Assembly (NCBI GenBank): GCA_025617375.2 | Contig: JAMYGW020000001.1 | Location: 2,418,001 to 2,482,000, forward strand | Direction of reading: 5' to 3' | Length of the DNA stretch: 64,000 nt | From: Acarospora socialis | Taxonomy: Eukaryota > Ascomycota > Lecanoromycetes > Acarosporales > Acarosporaceae | Part shown: piece after piece, positions 1 to 10,871 of the stretch | Layout of the letters: every line of letters starts with the position of its first letter | Numbering within the stretch: the first letter of the stretch is position 1 | The notes under the pieces: model-generated | Databases searched by the model: none | What the model was told of the DNA's origin: nothing | What the model saw: only the letters and a program-made list of their open reading frames with translations | Program-made: the position numbers and the translations under genes

Positions 1-3000
1 CACGGCGCGTTTCTGCAGGTAGGTTTGTTTTTTCTGTGGCGCGAGGGCCGTGATTTGCGATTTGAAGGGCAGGTCCGCGGCGAGTTGGCGCGGGACGCAG
101 AGGGGGTTGAAGTGTCGGGTGGGGCGTACGATGGGGCGGTAGGTGGAGTTGCGCTGCGAGGGGGTGGGGAGGTGGGAGGCGGCGCGGAGGGCGCCGGTTA
201 GACGCATGGGTTGCCAGGCGGTGGATGAGTCTGCGTCTGCGGGTGAGTCTGCGTGTGTGACTCCGTCGTCGTCTGTGTGCTTGGCTCCGGAAGCGGCAGG
301 CGGGACGTCGAGGAGGTTGGTGACGGGGTTGTAGAAGCGGTGAGGTTTGACGGGATACCAAGCGCGCAGGAAGACGATGTCGCTCATGAGGATCTTGTCC
401 TCGAAGGTGGCGCGAAAGCAGCCTTCGGGTTTGGCGAGGGCGCGTTTGATCTGGCCGCGGATGCCGGAGACAGTGCGGATGGAAGCGCCTTCGAACTTGG
501 CAATCTCGAGGGCGGTGCTGAACATGTCTTTGATGAAGGCGGTATTACGGAAGATCTTGTACGGGTGGCCGGTCAGCTTGAGCTTCTTGACGATCTCGGT
601 GCTCTCGTCGACGTTCAGGACGACGCCGGTGGCGGCAATGCGGAAGCCCGGCAGCTTGTTGGAGAAGGACTGCACGCAGCAGAAGCCGGTGTTGGGTGCG
701 ATGAGCGGGCCGTAGAAGGTGCCGAAGCAGTGCATGTGCTCCGGAGTGTATTTTAGCATTCGGTTCCGGGTTCGAGAGTCGGAGATGCTGTATACTGGTA
801 GGGTTTGGAACCTTCGCCACCCGAGGGAGAAGATGAGTGGATCGTTTGTCTTCAGGATCTTCTTGTGCCATCTGTGCCTCTTGATTCGCACCTGCACGAA
901 CCCAAACCGGTCCTCCGTAGGCGCTAAGCCTCCCATGATCAAGGGAAATCGAGGATTGAAGGTTGCGGCGAACTCGTAAGGGACGTTCTCCAGCACCACT
1001 CGAGCGTAGGTGCCAGCTTTGTAGCCTTCTACCTGAGCTCTTGAGAGATTATCCAGAGCGTCAAACTCCGCTCGGTTGATGGTAAGTTGTTTCTGTATCT
1101 GCGCTTTCTGCGCATCATACCAGTCGTCTTCCCCGAACTGCTCTTCTTCGTTTGCTTCGCCATCGCGCTTTTCATTATCCTTACTGTTCGCGAAGCCCTC
1201 GCGATCCTCCTCTTCGAAGCGAAGCTTTAGCTCTTCCTTTCTCCTTGCGTTGCGTTCACGTTCTGCTTCAAGTGACACGGTTTCACCAGACGGTAAGGGA
1301 GCTGTTTCCGCAACACCGGTAGTATATTCAGCTTCCAAATCTTCAAAGTCCCCGTCTCCTTCGTCATCGTCCATGTCGTCAACCTCTTCGGCCCCAGTTC
1401 CTTTCTCACTGAGTAGTTCAGCCGAAGCAAAACGTCGCCGTAAGGCCTTCAAATTCTCCTCTTCTGTCCACTTCTCCTTTAGTGCTTCGTAATCATACCT
1501 GGGCACAGTGCGATCTTCCGGATCACGCTCACTCTCGCCTTTTCGCTTGCGGAAAAATATGTCCTCGTCTTCCTCCTGATCTTCCTCATTACCGTGGGCT
1601 TGTTCCACATCGCCTTTCCATCTTGATACAACCTCTGCAGGCGTGAGGGACTCATCATACATCATCCGAGCGAGGTCCGATATTCGATAATGTGAGACTG
1701 AACCATGCAAATCTCGTGCTCTCTGAGACAGATCTTGTTTCCACCGTGGAGTGTCGTCAACACCGCTGCCTTCTTCGTTGTCAGTTTCTTCGCCAGTCTC
1801 TATGTCCTGATCTTCAACGGAAGATATTGGACCTAATTCGGAGTCACTGTCTGCAAAAGCTAGACCTGCCCCACCGTCACCGTTAACGGCATCTCTTCCG
1901 GCTTGTTCGAAAACCCTTCCGAGCTTCTCTTCCGGTACATAACCGTCTTGAACGTACCCCGAATCATCCTTCTCATCATCTTCTCCGTCCTCTTCGTTAT
2001 CTTCTCCATCGTCATCTTCACTTCCAGACTCATTGTCGAATTCATCAACACCCTGCAACTGATCCAACTCCAGAATTCGTGCAGCACGTCCTTCCATACG
2101 GCCTCTGTCGTCCAGGTCATCTTCGTGCTCGCCAGCATTCAAGGCTCCACCACCACTGAAAAGCCGAACGCCAGAGTCTGCCTCACCTAGGAGCTTTCGT
2201 TCGCCTTGCAATTCAACCACTAATTGCTCGCCAATACCCCGATCGACTCGGTCCTCATCATCTTTGTCGAAATTGGAAGTTTTAATATCGATGTACACGG
2301 CGTCTTTGTCTACTAACACACCCCCAACGTCGGACATCGGTGCAAAAAGGACCTTTTGCTTTTCGCCTAATCTCCGTCTGCCACTCTTGCCTGTGGCCTT
2401 GGCGACTGCCTGGTCCATGTAGGGTGTCGGGCAAGGATCCGGGAGAGCTTCGATCATGGAGACGCTAAGGTCACCTACTCCAGGGATATGTACGCGTCCA
2501 CCATTCGCAGGGAAATTCGTCCCCCGTAGATATCCGTAGAGCGCCACCGTTCGGTCACACTTGGGGTCTTCTTCGATGGTAGTTGGAGGGGTCAAATCCA
2601 GAAAGCGATCTGCCAAACAATAAGGATGTGAATTCCTCCAGATCAGAGGTCGCGGGTTCTTCATGACGGATATGAAGCGGGACAGATTGTGGATTTCTCG
2701 GTCCGGGTAACGCCCGTTGATAACACCAGACAGGTAGAAAAGCTTTGCTCCTTGATACAGTTCTCCCCAGAACCTGTGCTTCAATCTTTTCTTCGCATCC
2801 TTCAACGTACTTGGCTTTCTGAAGAGGTCCAAGTGTGTCAGGATGCCGAAGACGTTGCCCGGCATCCCACTCGCGGAAAGGATATTGAGAAACTCCATCG
2901 TCTCCATCTCGAAGCCGTAGTTCCCATCTATCATTAGAAGGACAATGTCCGCTATTTTCGAGACGTCAATCATGCTGGCTAGCGAGTCCGCAGGACACTC

Positions 3001-3490
3001 TATAAAGGTCAGGCGCCTCCGCTTCGAAGTGACAACTGTAAGCGGACCGGTGGGCGAGGAAAGCGCCTGCTTCGTATAGCGCTTGATCAGAGACTTGATA
3101 AGAGTCGTCTTGCCCACCTAATCCTCGTCAGAGATAGAAGTTCGCACCGCCAGACCCGCACTTACTCCATGTGGTCCAACGACTGCGACAATGATCGGTG
3201 GTGCTTCTTCCGGTAGCCGGTCCACCAATGGAACATGAAGTCGCTTTTCTTTAACCTGCAAATCATCAGCATTGTCAAATTATAGTTGACAAGAGGAACA
3301 CAGACATCGTGAGAGCGAGCGGCTTGCTTCTGCAAACGACCTGGACTGGCAAAGGCAAAAGCTTTCGGATTTGGACCTTTGACAGTTTTTAGATGGAAGT
3401 TACAAACCAATTCACTGGTCGCAGCTTACCACCACTATGCTTTTTCTTCTCCTTTGTCTTCCGATGCGGTCTATTGGCTTGGTCCTCCAT
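1..3490 (-). CDS. BMS1: Ribosome biogenesis GTPase Bms1 (C-terminus beyond window)
   Basis: Nucleolar GTPase of the 90S pre-ribosome (SSU processome), needed for 18S rRNA processing and 40S assembly with Rcl1. Exons 3490-3430, 3376-3306, 3255-3166 and 3117-1, giving 1113 codons before the window edge; yeast Bms1 has 1183 residues, so only a short basic tail is missing. Seen: basic N-terminus starting MEDQANRPHRKTKEKKKH, Walker A GPHGVGKTT at residues 71-79 (its codons are split by the 48-nt third intron), the switch-like ECPAD, FNILS..GMPG and THLDLF segments, a long acidic middle, and the conserved C-terminal half (RWHKKILKTNDPL, LGWRRFQTLP, RMLKYTPEH, GIRGQIKRALAKPEG, FEDKILMSDIV, FYNPVTNLL). 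The ORF lacks a stop because it runs off the window. Divergent from the inhibitor gene across about 375 bp. The second intron uses a weak GTCTGT donor. Confidence 0.97.
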
Positions 3491-3865
3491 TGCTCTGCTC
3501 TCCACCAGACGTGCTGCAGCAGCGACCTTGCGTAAAGTTATCCTGAACTTTTCGATTATACGAATACGCTAAGAAAGCTTATCGGTGAAAGGTTATGCCG
3601 AGATCTGCACTATCCGTCGTGCCCCGCGTGGCTTTCGATGATCATGATACCTTGATGGTGGGGCTGATTCCGTCACCCTCTCCGGACCCTGATCTACGAC
3701 TTTCTCACACGCCTCTCCCTACCTTATCATCATCATCACCATAGCCTCGTACCGCTCCATAAGCCTCATACATCTCTCTATACGAACGCAGTCTCAAACG
3801 TAATACTTCCTAAGACATCTCCAGCAAGGACGCCAAAAGTCTTTTCAAGAGTCTCATCAATCAAG
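3491..3865. promoter_or_regulatory. Divergent intergenic region BMS1 / PBI2-like
   Basis: 375 bp between two divergently read start codons, so it should hold both promoters and both 5' leaders. A CT-rich stretch (about 3705-3780) precedes the plus-strand gene. No TATA box or recognisable operator was seen. Confidence 0.5.
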
Positions 3866-4247
3866 ATGTTGTACAACGTATGTCCATCCTTATCTGCTTC
3901 CCACACCGTGCATATTGCTGATATATCTCGGTACTCAAGGTCACTCTCAAAGAGAACGCTTCTCCTGAGGAGCTTACAAAGTACCTATGTCTCGCTCATG
4001 CTCCAAATCAGAACTGACTCCAGGGAAGGGCAAAGGAGACGGCAAGAGCGCAAGGCGGCGACATCAAGCATGAGTTTACCTTGATCAAGGGATTTACGTA
4101 GGTCCCTATCCCTGAGCAGCCTCCCGCTGCCACAGGCTTACCCACTGACCGAAATGCAGGGTTGACTTTCCCGCCGATAAAGTAAATGTTCTCGAGACCA
4201 ACGATCATATCCATGTGGAGCAGGACTCGGAGGTGAAAACACAATAG
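3866..4247 (+). CDS. PBI2: Proteinase B inhibitor (I9 propeptide-like), Pbi2 homologue
   Basis: Small cytosolic inhibitor of vacuolar subtilisin-type proteinase B; in yeast it also pairs with thioredoxin as LMA1 in vacuole fusion. Exons 3866-3877, 3940-3980, 4029-4097 and 4160-4247 give 69 residues: MLYN, then VTLKENASPEELTK, then a core with GGDIKHEF and LIKGFT, ending DHIHVEQDSEVKTQ. This is the usual Pbi2/peptidase inhibitor I9 layout (VTLK at the start, G-x-I-x-H-E-F, IKGFTV, acidic tail), and yeast Pbi2 is 75 residues. The third exon needs an AAG acceptor (4026-4028); the nearby CAG, a few bases upstream, would shift frame and hit a stop. Three introns in a gene of under 400 bp is notable. 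Identification is by motif order and length, not by a search. Confidence 0.88.
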
Positions 4248-4662
4248 ATACGGAACAGGCGAGCAGCTGGCATCTGGTGTATTGGACGTAATGGAATAGA
4301 CGAGACTACGGATTGGAAGCAACGAGCTTCACGAATATCCCTCTTCTCTTCACTGCGCATTGTTGACCATGACTTCGACCTGTCCACATCAGCGGCCTAA
4401 GTTCTTAAAGTGCCGAATGACACAATAGGAGATTCTGCAGACCGCTGGAGCTCCCTCTTCTTTCTGGAAAAACACAAGTATGTAGTCACTGTTATTGTAG
4501 GATTGTGTCCACGGTGTATGATGCTACCTTACCTGGTAGTGCCCTGCGAGCTTCGTGGTAGCGCGAATAGATTACATAATCAGAGGTGGCATGAGTCGGA
4601 TGAACCAGAATAGACAGCCTTACGAGGCTTCTTGTGATGAACATAACCCGGATTGATAGAAA
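4248..4662. other. Intergenic, no gene seen
   Basis: 415 bp holding the inhibitor gene's 3' end and the kinase promoter. Short reading frames on both strands show no recognisable motifs. Confidence 0.5.
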
Positions 4663-6077
4663 ATGCAGAATTTACAACGACCTCTCGCATTACAATCGTC
4701 CATCTTGCGGGTCTTATGCCCTCTCAAGCGATATAAGAGGACCCATTCAACCTCATCATTATCGTTGACATCACCAATAGCGCAACCATGGTCCCACCCA
4801 CCAACTTCCGTCAATGTCGCGGAGGACGAGGTAGCCAAGCTGGCTGCAAAACCTCTTCATCCTTTAAGGCTGGCTGATCTAGTGAGGTAGGGGCTTAAGG
4901 CGATTTGGCTCTCTCCCGTAGCTAACAGGATCCTGACTCCAGGCATGGCCGCCCACCATTGTCCTCCGAGGCTCTCTTCTCCTCTGCGAACTTCACCCTC
5001 ACCCTCTTACCTATACGGCTAGCCCACCGGATACAAGCACTTCGAAACCTACCGTTCATTGTCGTATCAAACCCCCACATTGCCAAAATCTATAGCAACT
5101 ATCTCCACTCGCTGTCAACGCTCCTACCGTACCAAGAACGGCAGATCACCTCCCTCGAAGATGAGATCAAATTTACAGAGGTCATGGCGGATTTGGTGCA
5201 GACTCACGCCAACACGATACCTATATTGGCGCGAGGCTTCTTGGAGTGTCGGAAGTACATCAATCCGGCGGATGTGACACGGTTCTTGGACGAGCATCTT
5301 CGAGCACGGATTGGGACCAGGTTGATAGCGGAGCAACATATCGCATTGCATCTCTCCTCTGCACCATATCGCAACGAAGATTCTGGCCAGCACCATGAAG
5401 GCTCAGCCAGCTATATCGGCGTGATCGACACCGTCCTCCAGCCTGCTAAGGTAATCCGACAGTGCGAAGCCTTCGTGTCTGAGATTTGCGAGCTCAAATA
5501 CGGCGTTCGACCCACAGTGGTCATCAACGGGCAACCCGACACAACGTTCGAGCATGTTCCCACACACCTGGAGTATATCATTACCGAACTTTTGAAGAAC
5601 GCTTTTCGTGCCACCGTTGAGGCAGGTACAGAACGCGAACCAATCGAAGTTACCATTGCTGCTGCGCCTGAGGCGATTGGCCAGAGTTATGCCAGCGGGG
5701 AGATCGACACCTCCAGTCCCCAATGGTCCACATCTGGCGAGTTTGCCCGAGGTGGGGTTAGTCCCACGTCCGGCGTGACCATCCGGATCCGGGACCGCGG
5801 CGGGGGCATCTCGCCGGAGAATTTACCCAACATCTGGTCATATAGCTTCACTACGTTCTGCGAGGACGAGGTACTGGAAGCGGTGTCTACCAACGGCAAC
5901 ATGGACGGCCTCAATGCGATCTCCGGAGCCGGTGGCAGCAGCATTGCGGGATTGGGATATGGTCTGCCGCTCGGCCGGGCCTACGCCGAGTACTTTGGCG
6001 GTGGGATCGCGGTACAGAGCTTGTGGGGTTGGGGAACCGACGTGTATCTGAGTCTTCGTGGCGTTGGACAAATTTGA
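4663..6077 (+). CDS. Mitochondrial pyruvate / branched-chain dehydrogenase kinase (PDK/BCKDK family)
   Basis: Protein-serine kinase of the mitochondrial matrix that phosphorylates and switches off an alpha-ketoacid dehydrogenase E1. Exons 4663-4886 and 4943-6077, 452 residues. The first exon carries a basic, Ser/Thr-rich presequence (MQNLQRPLALQSSILRVLCP) and runs into HPLRLADLVR, joined by splicing to HGRPPLSSEALFSSAN. The N-terminal four-helix domain has RLAHRIQALRNLPFIV. The GHKL ATP-binding domain follows: N box ELLKNAFRA near residue 291, G1 box DRGGGI near 358, and G2 box GLGYGLPLGRAYAEYFGG near 411. All ATP-site signatures are present, so it should be active. Yeast has Pkp1 and Pkp2; which one this matches, and whether its target is pyruvate or branched-chain dehydrogenase, cannot be decided by eye. 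Confidence 0.95.
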
Positions 6078-7101
6078 AATGAACAGCTTAGGGGTACAGC
6101 AGAGGGAAACGGCGCGCTTTGTCCCCAAGAGACTTTAATGGGTTGCCAACGAATAACGATTGTTCGGATGAAAACACGAGTGTATACTAGGTACGCACTA
6201 TCAGGCGCTTGTTCCTGTGGCGTCGGACTATTTTTTTTAGCTCCAGGGGCTTTGTCAAAGGGGGAGGCGGGTCTTCGAAGCAAGCGACAATCTATCGAAA
6301 ACCGTTTGCCATAAGGCGCTCTTAGTATTTCAGACCTAACTTCATGCGAAATGAACAAGATCATTGGCGTTGGCGAAGGCGAAGGCCGAAGTCCAGATTC
6401 ACGTTCTGAGGACAGAAACAAACTTACCTCTTACTAGATATTTCACTTTTCACGACTTGGCGGACAGTTTATGCATCGCTTCGAAAGCTGTGATCGGCAA
6501 TCTCAGTAACAACGATCTTAGTCGATCGCTGAGTGTTATGGCTGATTTAATAGTGCTGTTGAGGTACGATGTGTACACTTCGTCATATACTGTCTTGCTG
6601 CTCTCCGGCGTCCGGTCCTGGCCATATATATTCTCAAGCGAGTCCCATCGACCTGGAACCAGCAAACAAAGGACAGGGATGTAAATGGCTCGTGGGTTTA
6701 CTCCGTACGACTCAAGACTTTTTGTAGTTGACTTGTGGAGTATGTTAATAATAGGTAGTGCTTTAGGTTCATGCAACGCACACACGCGCCGTATGCCAAG
6801 AAGCTACCTTAGGCATGGCGCTCGTGGCCAACGACAGAAGCTTGCCCGAAAAGGAGTTTATACTTCATCGACATAATATTGCCTTCGACAATAGTCGCTG
6901 CGATCTAGCTTGCTTTGGATTTACTGGCTTGTATCAGGACTTCGTTTTCAGCAAGCCACACTCAAGAGCCAAGAGTCGCGACTTCAATCCTCTTCAGGAT
7001 GGGTGGATCTACCGCTACAAGAAGGGATTTCCCCCCCTCCGTCATGTCGTTGTCGACCTCCTCTTCTCTTTTCGGCCTCGGTGGAAGCAACTGCGGTCGG
7101 G
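6078..7101. other. Intergenic, no gene seen
   Basis: 1.0 kb between the kinase and the repeat protein. Short frames on both strands lack motifs, splice-linked partners or consistent composition. The last 200 bp should contain the promoter and leader of the secreted repeat protein. Confidence 0.5.
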
Positions 7102-9647
7102 ATGTATTTTCAGATTGTTGTTCCGTTGTTTCTCGCCCTTCTTTCGCCCAATCTGACGGCTGCTTCTCCGGCGTCATACTGGAACAGGAAGAGGAATGAG
7201 GGAAAGAATGAGGTAAAGAACGAGGCGAAGAACGGGGAAAAGAATAAGGGAAACAATGCATGCCATGCAGATAAGGTATTGAGGGATGTGGAGCGTTATG
7301 TCAGGGAGACGTCGCCTCCTTTCTGCTCAGGCTATCTCGCGACTCCGAAGTCGCCCGACCCGGGCAATGCTCCCACCTCACATGGTTCAGCCCGCGTCTC
7401 GAGCGCCTGTCATTGTCTAACAACGTCGGTGGTGACGATGACGACCACTACGTACTGCCCGCCCACTAGTTCGACCACCGGCACAAACACCGACTCAACC
7501 ACCAGCTCGGCTTCCAGCTCGTCCTCAAGCTCGACCTCCTGCTCGACCACCACTTCGGCCTCCAGCTCGACCTCTAGCACGACCTCAAGCTCGACTTGCA
7601 GCACTACCAGTTCGATTACCGGCGCAAATGGCTGCTCAGCTGTAACAGCAATGTATGTAATGTGGCGAACACCTCGCCAGCACAATGTCCTGTCAAAATG
7701 TACTTGACTCTAACGGCATATTCTCTCAGTGTCACCACAACCGTGACCGTTACAGGCCAGTCGAGTACCCTCACTGTTCCAGTGACTCTGACCATCCCTG
7801 GCGTTGGTGGAATCAGGACCGTGACCATTCCTGGTAACGGTGAAGTCAAAACTGTCACCATTCCTGGCAACGGCGAAGTCAGAACGGTCACAATTCCTGG
7901 TACCGGCGAAGTCAAGACAGTGACTGTTCCTGGCACCGGCGAAGTCAAGACCGTGACCGTTCCTGGCAATGGCGAAGTCAAGACCGTGACTGTTCCTGGC
8001 ACCGGCGAAGTCAAGACCGTGACCGTTCCTGGCAATGGCGAAGTCAAGACCGTAACCGTTCCTGGCACCGGTGAAATCAAGACCATAACTATTTCTGGCA
8101 ACGGCGAAGTCAGAACCGTCACCATTCCTGGTGCCAGCGAAGTCAAGACCGTGACTATTCCTGGCACCGGTGAAGTCAGGACCGTGACAGTACCCGGTGC
8201 TCCAAATCCAGTTTGCCAGCCTACCACTCTGACCATTCCTGGTGAGCGTGAGGAAAAAACAATAACGGTCCCTGGCGCCGGTGAGGTAAAGACTGTGACT
8301 GTTCCAGGCGCCGGTGAGGTTAAGACCGTGACCATACCCGAAGCTGCAAACACCATCACTGTTCCCACAACGCTCACCATTCCTGGAGCCGGCGAAGTGA
8401 CGACCGTGACCGCATCAGGTGCTCCGAATCCAGTTTGTCAACCTACCACTGTGACCATCCCTGGTGAGCTTGAAGAAAAGACAATAACGATCCCTGGTGC
8501 CGGTGAGGTAAAGACCGTGACTGTTCCAGGAGCTGCAAACACAATTACTGTCCCAACAACTCTGACTATCCCTGGTGCTGGTGAAGTTACCACCGTCACC
8601 GTCCCAACTACTCTGACAATTCCTGGTGAACGTGAGGAAAAAACAATAACCATCCCTGGTGCCGGCGAGGTAAGGACCGTGACTATACCAGGTGCTCCGA
8701 ATCAAGCCTGTCAGCCAACCACTCTAACAATCCCTGGCGCCGGCGAAGTGACCACAGTTACTGTCCCAACAACCGTAACCCTTCCTGGCGAGCGTGAGGA
8801 AAAGACAGTAACGATTCCTGGCGAACAAGAGAAAAAAACAATAACCGTGACCATTCCTGGCGAGCGTGAGGAAAAGACAGTAACGGTCCCTGGCGAACGC
8901 GAGGAGAAAACAGTAACGATTCCTGGCGCCGGTGAAGTGACTACGGTGACTGTGCCAACCACAATCCCTTGTGTCCCATCAACCAACACAGTCACCATCC
9001 CAACCACTCTGACAATTCCTGGCGCCGGTGAGGTAACCACAGTCACTGTACCGACCACTGTGACTCTCCCTGGTGAGGTCAAAAAGACCACAGTTACTGT
9101 ACCTACCACCGTAACCCTTCCTGGGGAAGGTGAGGGGAAAACAAAGACCATTCCCGGTGAGTGTGAGGGAATGACCATGACAATAACACTTCCTGGCGAA
9201 CGTGAGGAAAAGGCTATAACAATTCCTGGCGCCGGTGAAGTGACCACTGTAATGGTGCCGTCAACATTTACTATCCCCTGTGTACCATCGACCAAGACAG
9301 TCACAGACACGACCACTCTTCCAGCAATTACAAACACAATCACAGACATGATCACTCTTCCAGCAGTTACAAAAACAATCACAGACACAACCACGCTTCC
9401 AGCAATTACAGTTACTCTCCCAGCAAATACGGTCACCCTTCCAGCCAACACCGTCACACTCCCGGCATCGACCGTCACCTTGCCCGCAGTAACAAACACA
9501 GTGACCCTTCCAGCCAGCACAATCACTCTCCCAGCGTCTACCCTCACCCTGCCACCCGTTACCTCGACAGTCACCATCGGTGGGAAGGTCATGACCAGTA
9601 CCACAACAGCTACTGTGACCAATTGCCCAGGTGGAGGGAAGCAATAA
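7102..9647 (+). CDS. Secreted Thr/Val/Pro/Gly repeat protein (cell-wall or extracellular)
   Basis: Two exons, 7102-7652 and 7730-9647, 822 residues; the intron (GTATGT donor, CAG acceptor) joins two otherwise unlinked frames exactly in phase. It starts with a clear signal peptide, MYFQIVVPLFLALLSPNLTAA. Then come a charged Lys/Glu/Asn stretch, a short Cys-bearing segment, and a Ser/Thr-only linker likely to be O-mannosylated. From about residue 195 the protein is built of 11-residue units of the form TVTVPG-x-GEVK (12 near-perfect copies, DNA 7803-8198), then looser PGEREEKTVTIPGAGEVTTVTVPTT repeats read in blocks, and finally a VTLPA repeat region. There is no hydrophobic C-tail for a GPI anchor; it ends in TNCPGGGKQ. 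Alternating beta-branched residues suggest a beta-rich fibre or adhesin. Function is unknown. Confidence 0.85.
7803..8198 (+). repeat. 12-copy 33-bp coding tandem repeat
   Basis: Each 33-bp unit encodes one 11-residue motif ending in TVT(V/I)PG. Inside it, units alternate between TGEVK and NGEVK, so near-identical 66-bp dimers stand out around 7930-8060, suggesting recent duplication in pairs. Confidence 0.9.
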
Positions 9648-10129
9648 ATAGATGGTGGTGTGGGAATGGAAGCGCTTGCAGTTGGAAACTATCCACGACG
9701 ATTGCACTGCATGCCGAGTGTCAAGGGACGGTTTTGAGAAGAGATCGGAGGCCGGCGCAGAAGCAACTTATTCGACACGCTCATTTGTAATTATCTTTCT
9801 CCTGGTACATATTGATTTCCTCTACTATACTTGAACATATTCCTTTTACGCTCTTTATGTCGTTGGAGAAGTACCAAAGCAAAGCAATATATATATACAT
9901 AATCAGTTTCCGCAATACGAAGTGATATAACAACCTCACTGCAATGCCACGATAACGGAGCCACGGCAACAGCGGCGAGATGACAAGAGGATCAGTCAGG
10001 ATCGTGACGGCGAAGCACCAACAATCAGAACCATGACCAGTTAACAATCTTCCCTCCATAACGTACATGTATGTAAAACCAAACCACAACCGAAATTTCC
10101 CTGAAACCCATTCATTCCGCGAACCTTTC
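9648..10129. other. Intergenic, AT-rich, no gene seen
   Basis: 482 bp between converging genes. Contains an AT-rich stretch near 9880-9905 with TATATATA. It should hold two 3' ends. Confidence 0.45.
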
Positions 10130-10520
10130 CTACAAAACCCCCTCCTCCTTAAACCTAAACCTCTCAACTGCCCTCCGAAGCTCCAACCCCACGGGCAAAA
10201 CAAGACTATCAGCCTCAGCTGGCCTCGGCAACAACAGCCAGAGCCCATGCTCGTGTTGGGCGTGGTGGGAGGTTAGACTTGACTTGACTTGAGGAATGTC
10301 GAGGGGGAGTGCTGCTGTTGGGGTTGGGGTTGGGGGGATGGGATGGGATGGGATGGGATCGAGAGGAGGAGGGGAGGGAAGAGGAGAGGAGAGGGCGGTG
10401 CAGTTGCTGGGGCGGGTTAGTCGTGGGCTCGTGTGGCGTGGTCGAGTTGCGTTACGTGCGGAGGATAGAGATGTAGATGTGCAGTAGGTAGATGATCTCC
10501 ATGGATTGGGGGAGGGTCAT
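10130..10520 (-). CDS. Possible small two-exon protein, unknown
   Basis: Exons 10520-10456 and 10277-10130 give 70 residues, joined in phase by a 178-nt intron (GTAACG donor, AAG acceptor). The protein begins MTLPQSMEIIYLLHIYISIL and continues through HEHGLWLLLPRPAEADS, LPVGLELRRAVERFRF and EEGVL. The regular amphipathic pattern across a splice junction, in a region otherwise without long frames, is the reason for calling it. I do not recognise a family. The intron holds the GGGAT microsatellite. It lies just downstream of, and on the same strand as, the kinase-like/IFI6 fusion gene. It could also be the last part of a longer gene, although the reading frame is closed by a stop just upstream. 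Confidence 0.38.
10333..10360. repeat. GGGAT pentanucleotide microsatellite
   Basis: About five perfect GGGAT copies follow a GGGGTT-rich stretch. It falls in the proposed intron of the small minus-strand gene. Confidence 0.85.
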
Positions 10521-10871
10521 GGGTTTTGTAGACGGGTTTTCGAAGGATGTTTGAATTCGTTACTGGTACCTGGTTACGGTAGGCCTCGAGCATTCTGTTG
10601 GCTGGATTTGGGCGATGTGTCGAGGAGATCAGGGTGGGACCACATATACGGTTTTGAGGACAGAACGGGGAGGGGTTTGAGATCGTGATGAGGAAGGGAT
10701 GTCGATCTAGTCTTGTCCAGATAGCCCATACCCATGATTTTCCAGCCACAGACACCATACCCTCCGTTTCCTATCCCATCCCGTACCGTCCCAAACTCCA
10801 CCAGCCCTTAACATTCGGAAACCAGCACTCCGAAACCCACTCGCTCCCTCCCTCTCCCTCCACCCCAACCA
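10521..10871. other. Intergenic, no gene seen
   Basis: 351 bp between two minus-strand genes, C-rich on the plus strand. Nothing recognisable. Confidence 0.4.

Noticed and set aside
1-2200. Plus-strand frames of 60-167 codons at the left edge
   Set aside because: Shadows of BMS1, which is read on the minus strand with clear family motifs throughout.
7616-9622. Long minus-strand frames opposite the repeat protein (254, 303 and 148 codons)
   Set aside because: They mirror the repeats: biased codons leave the opposite strand stop-free. They lack signal, start context and family motifs.
9781-10248. 155-codon minus-strand frame
   Set aside because: Trp/Leu/Arg-rich composition without motifs; overlaps exon 2 of the better-patterned small-gene model in another frame.
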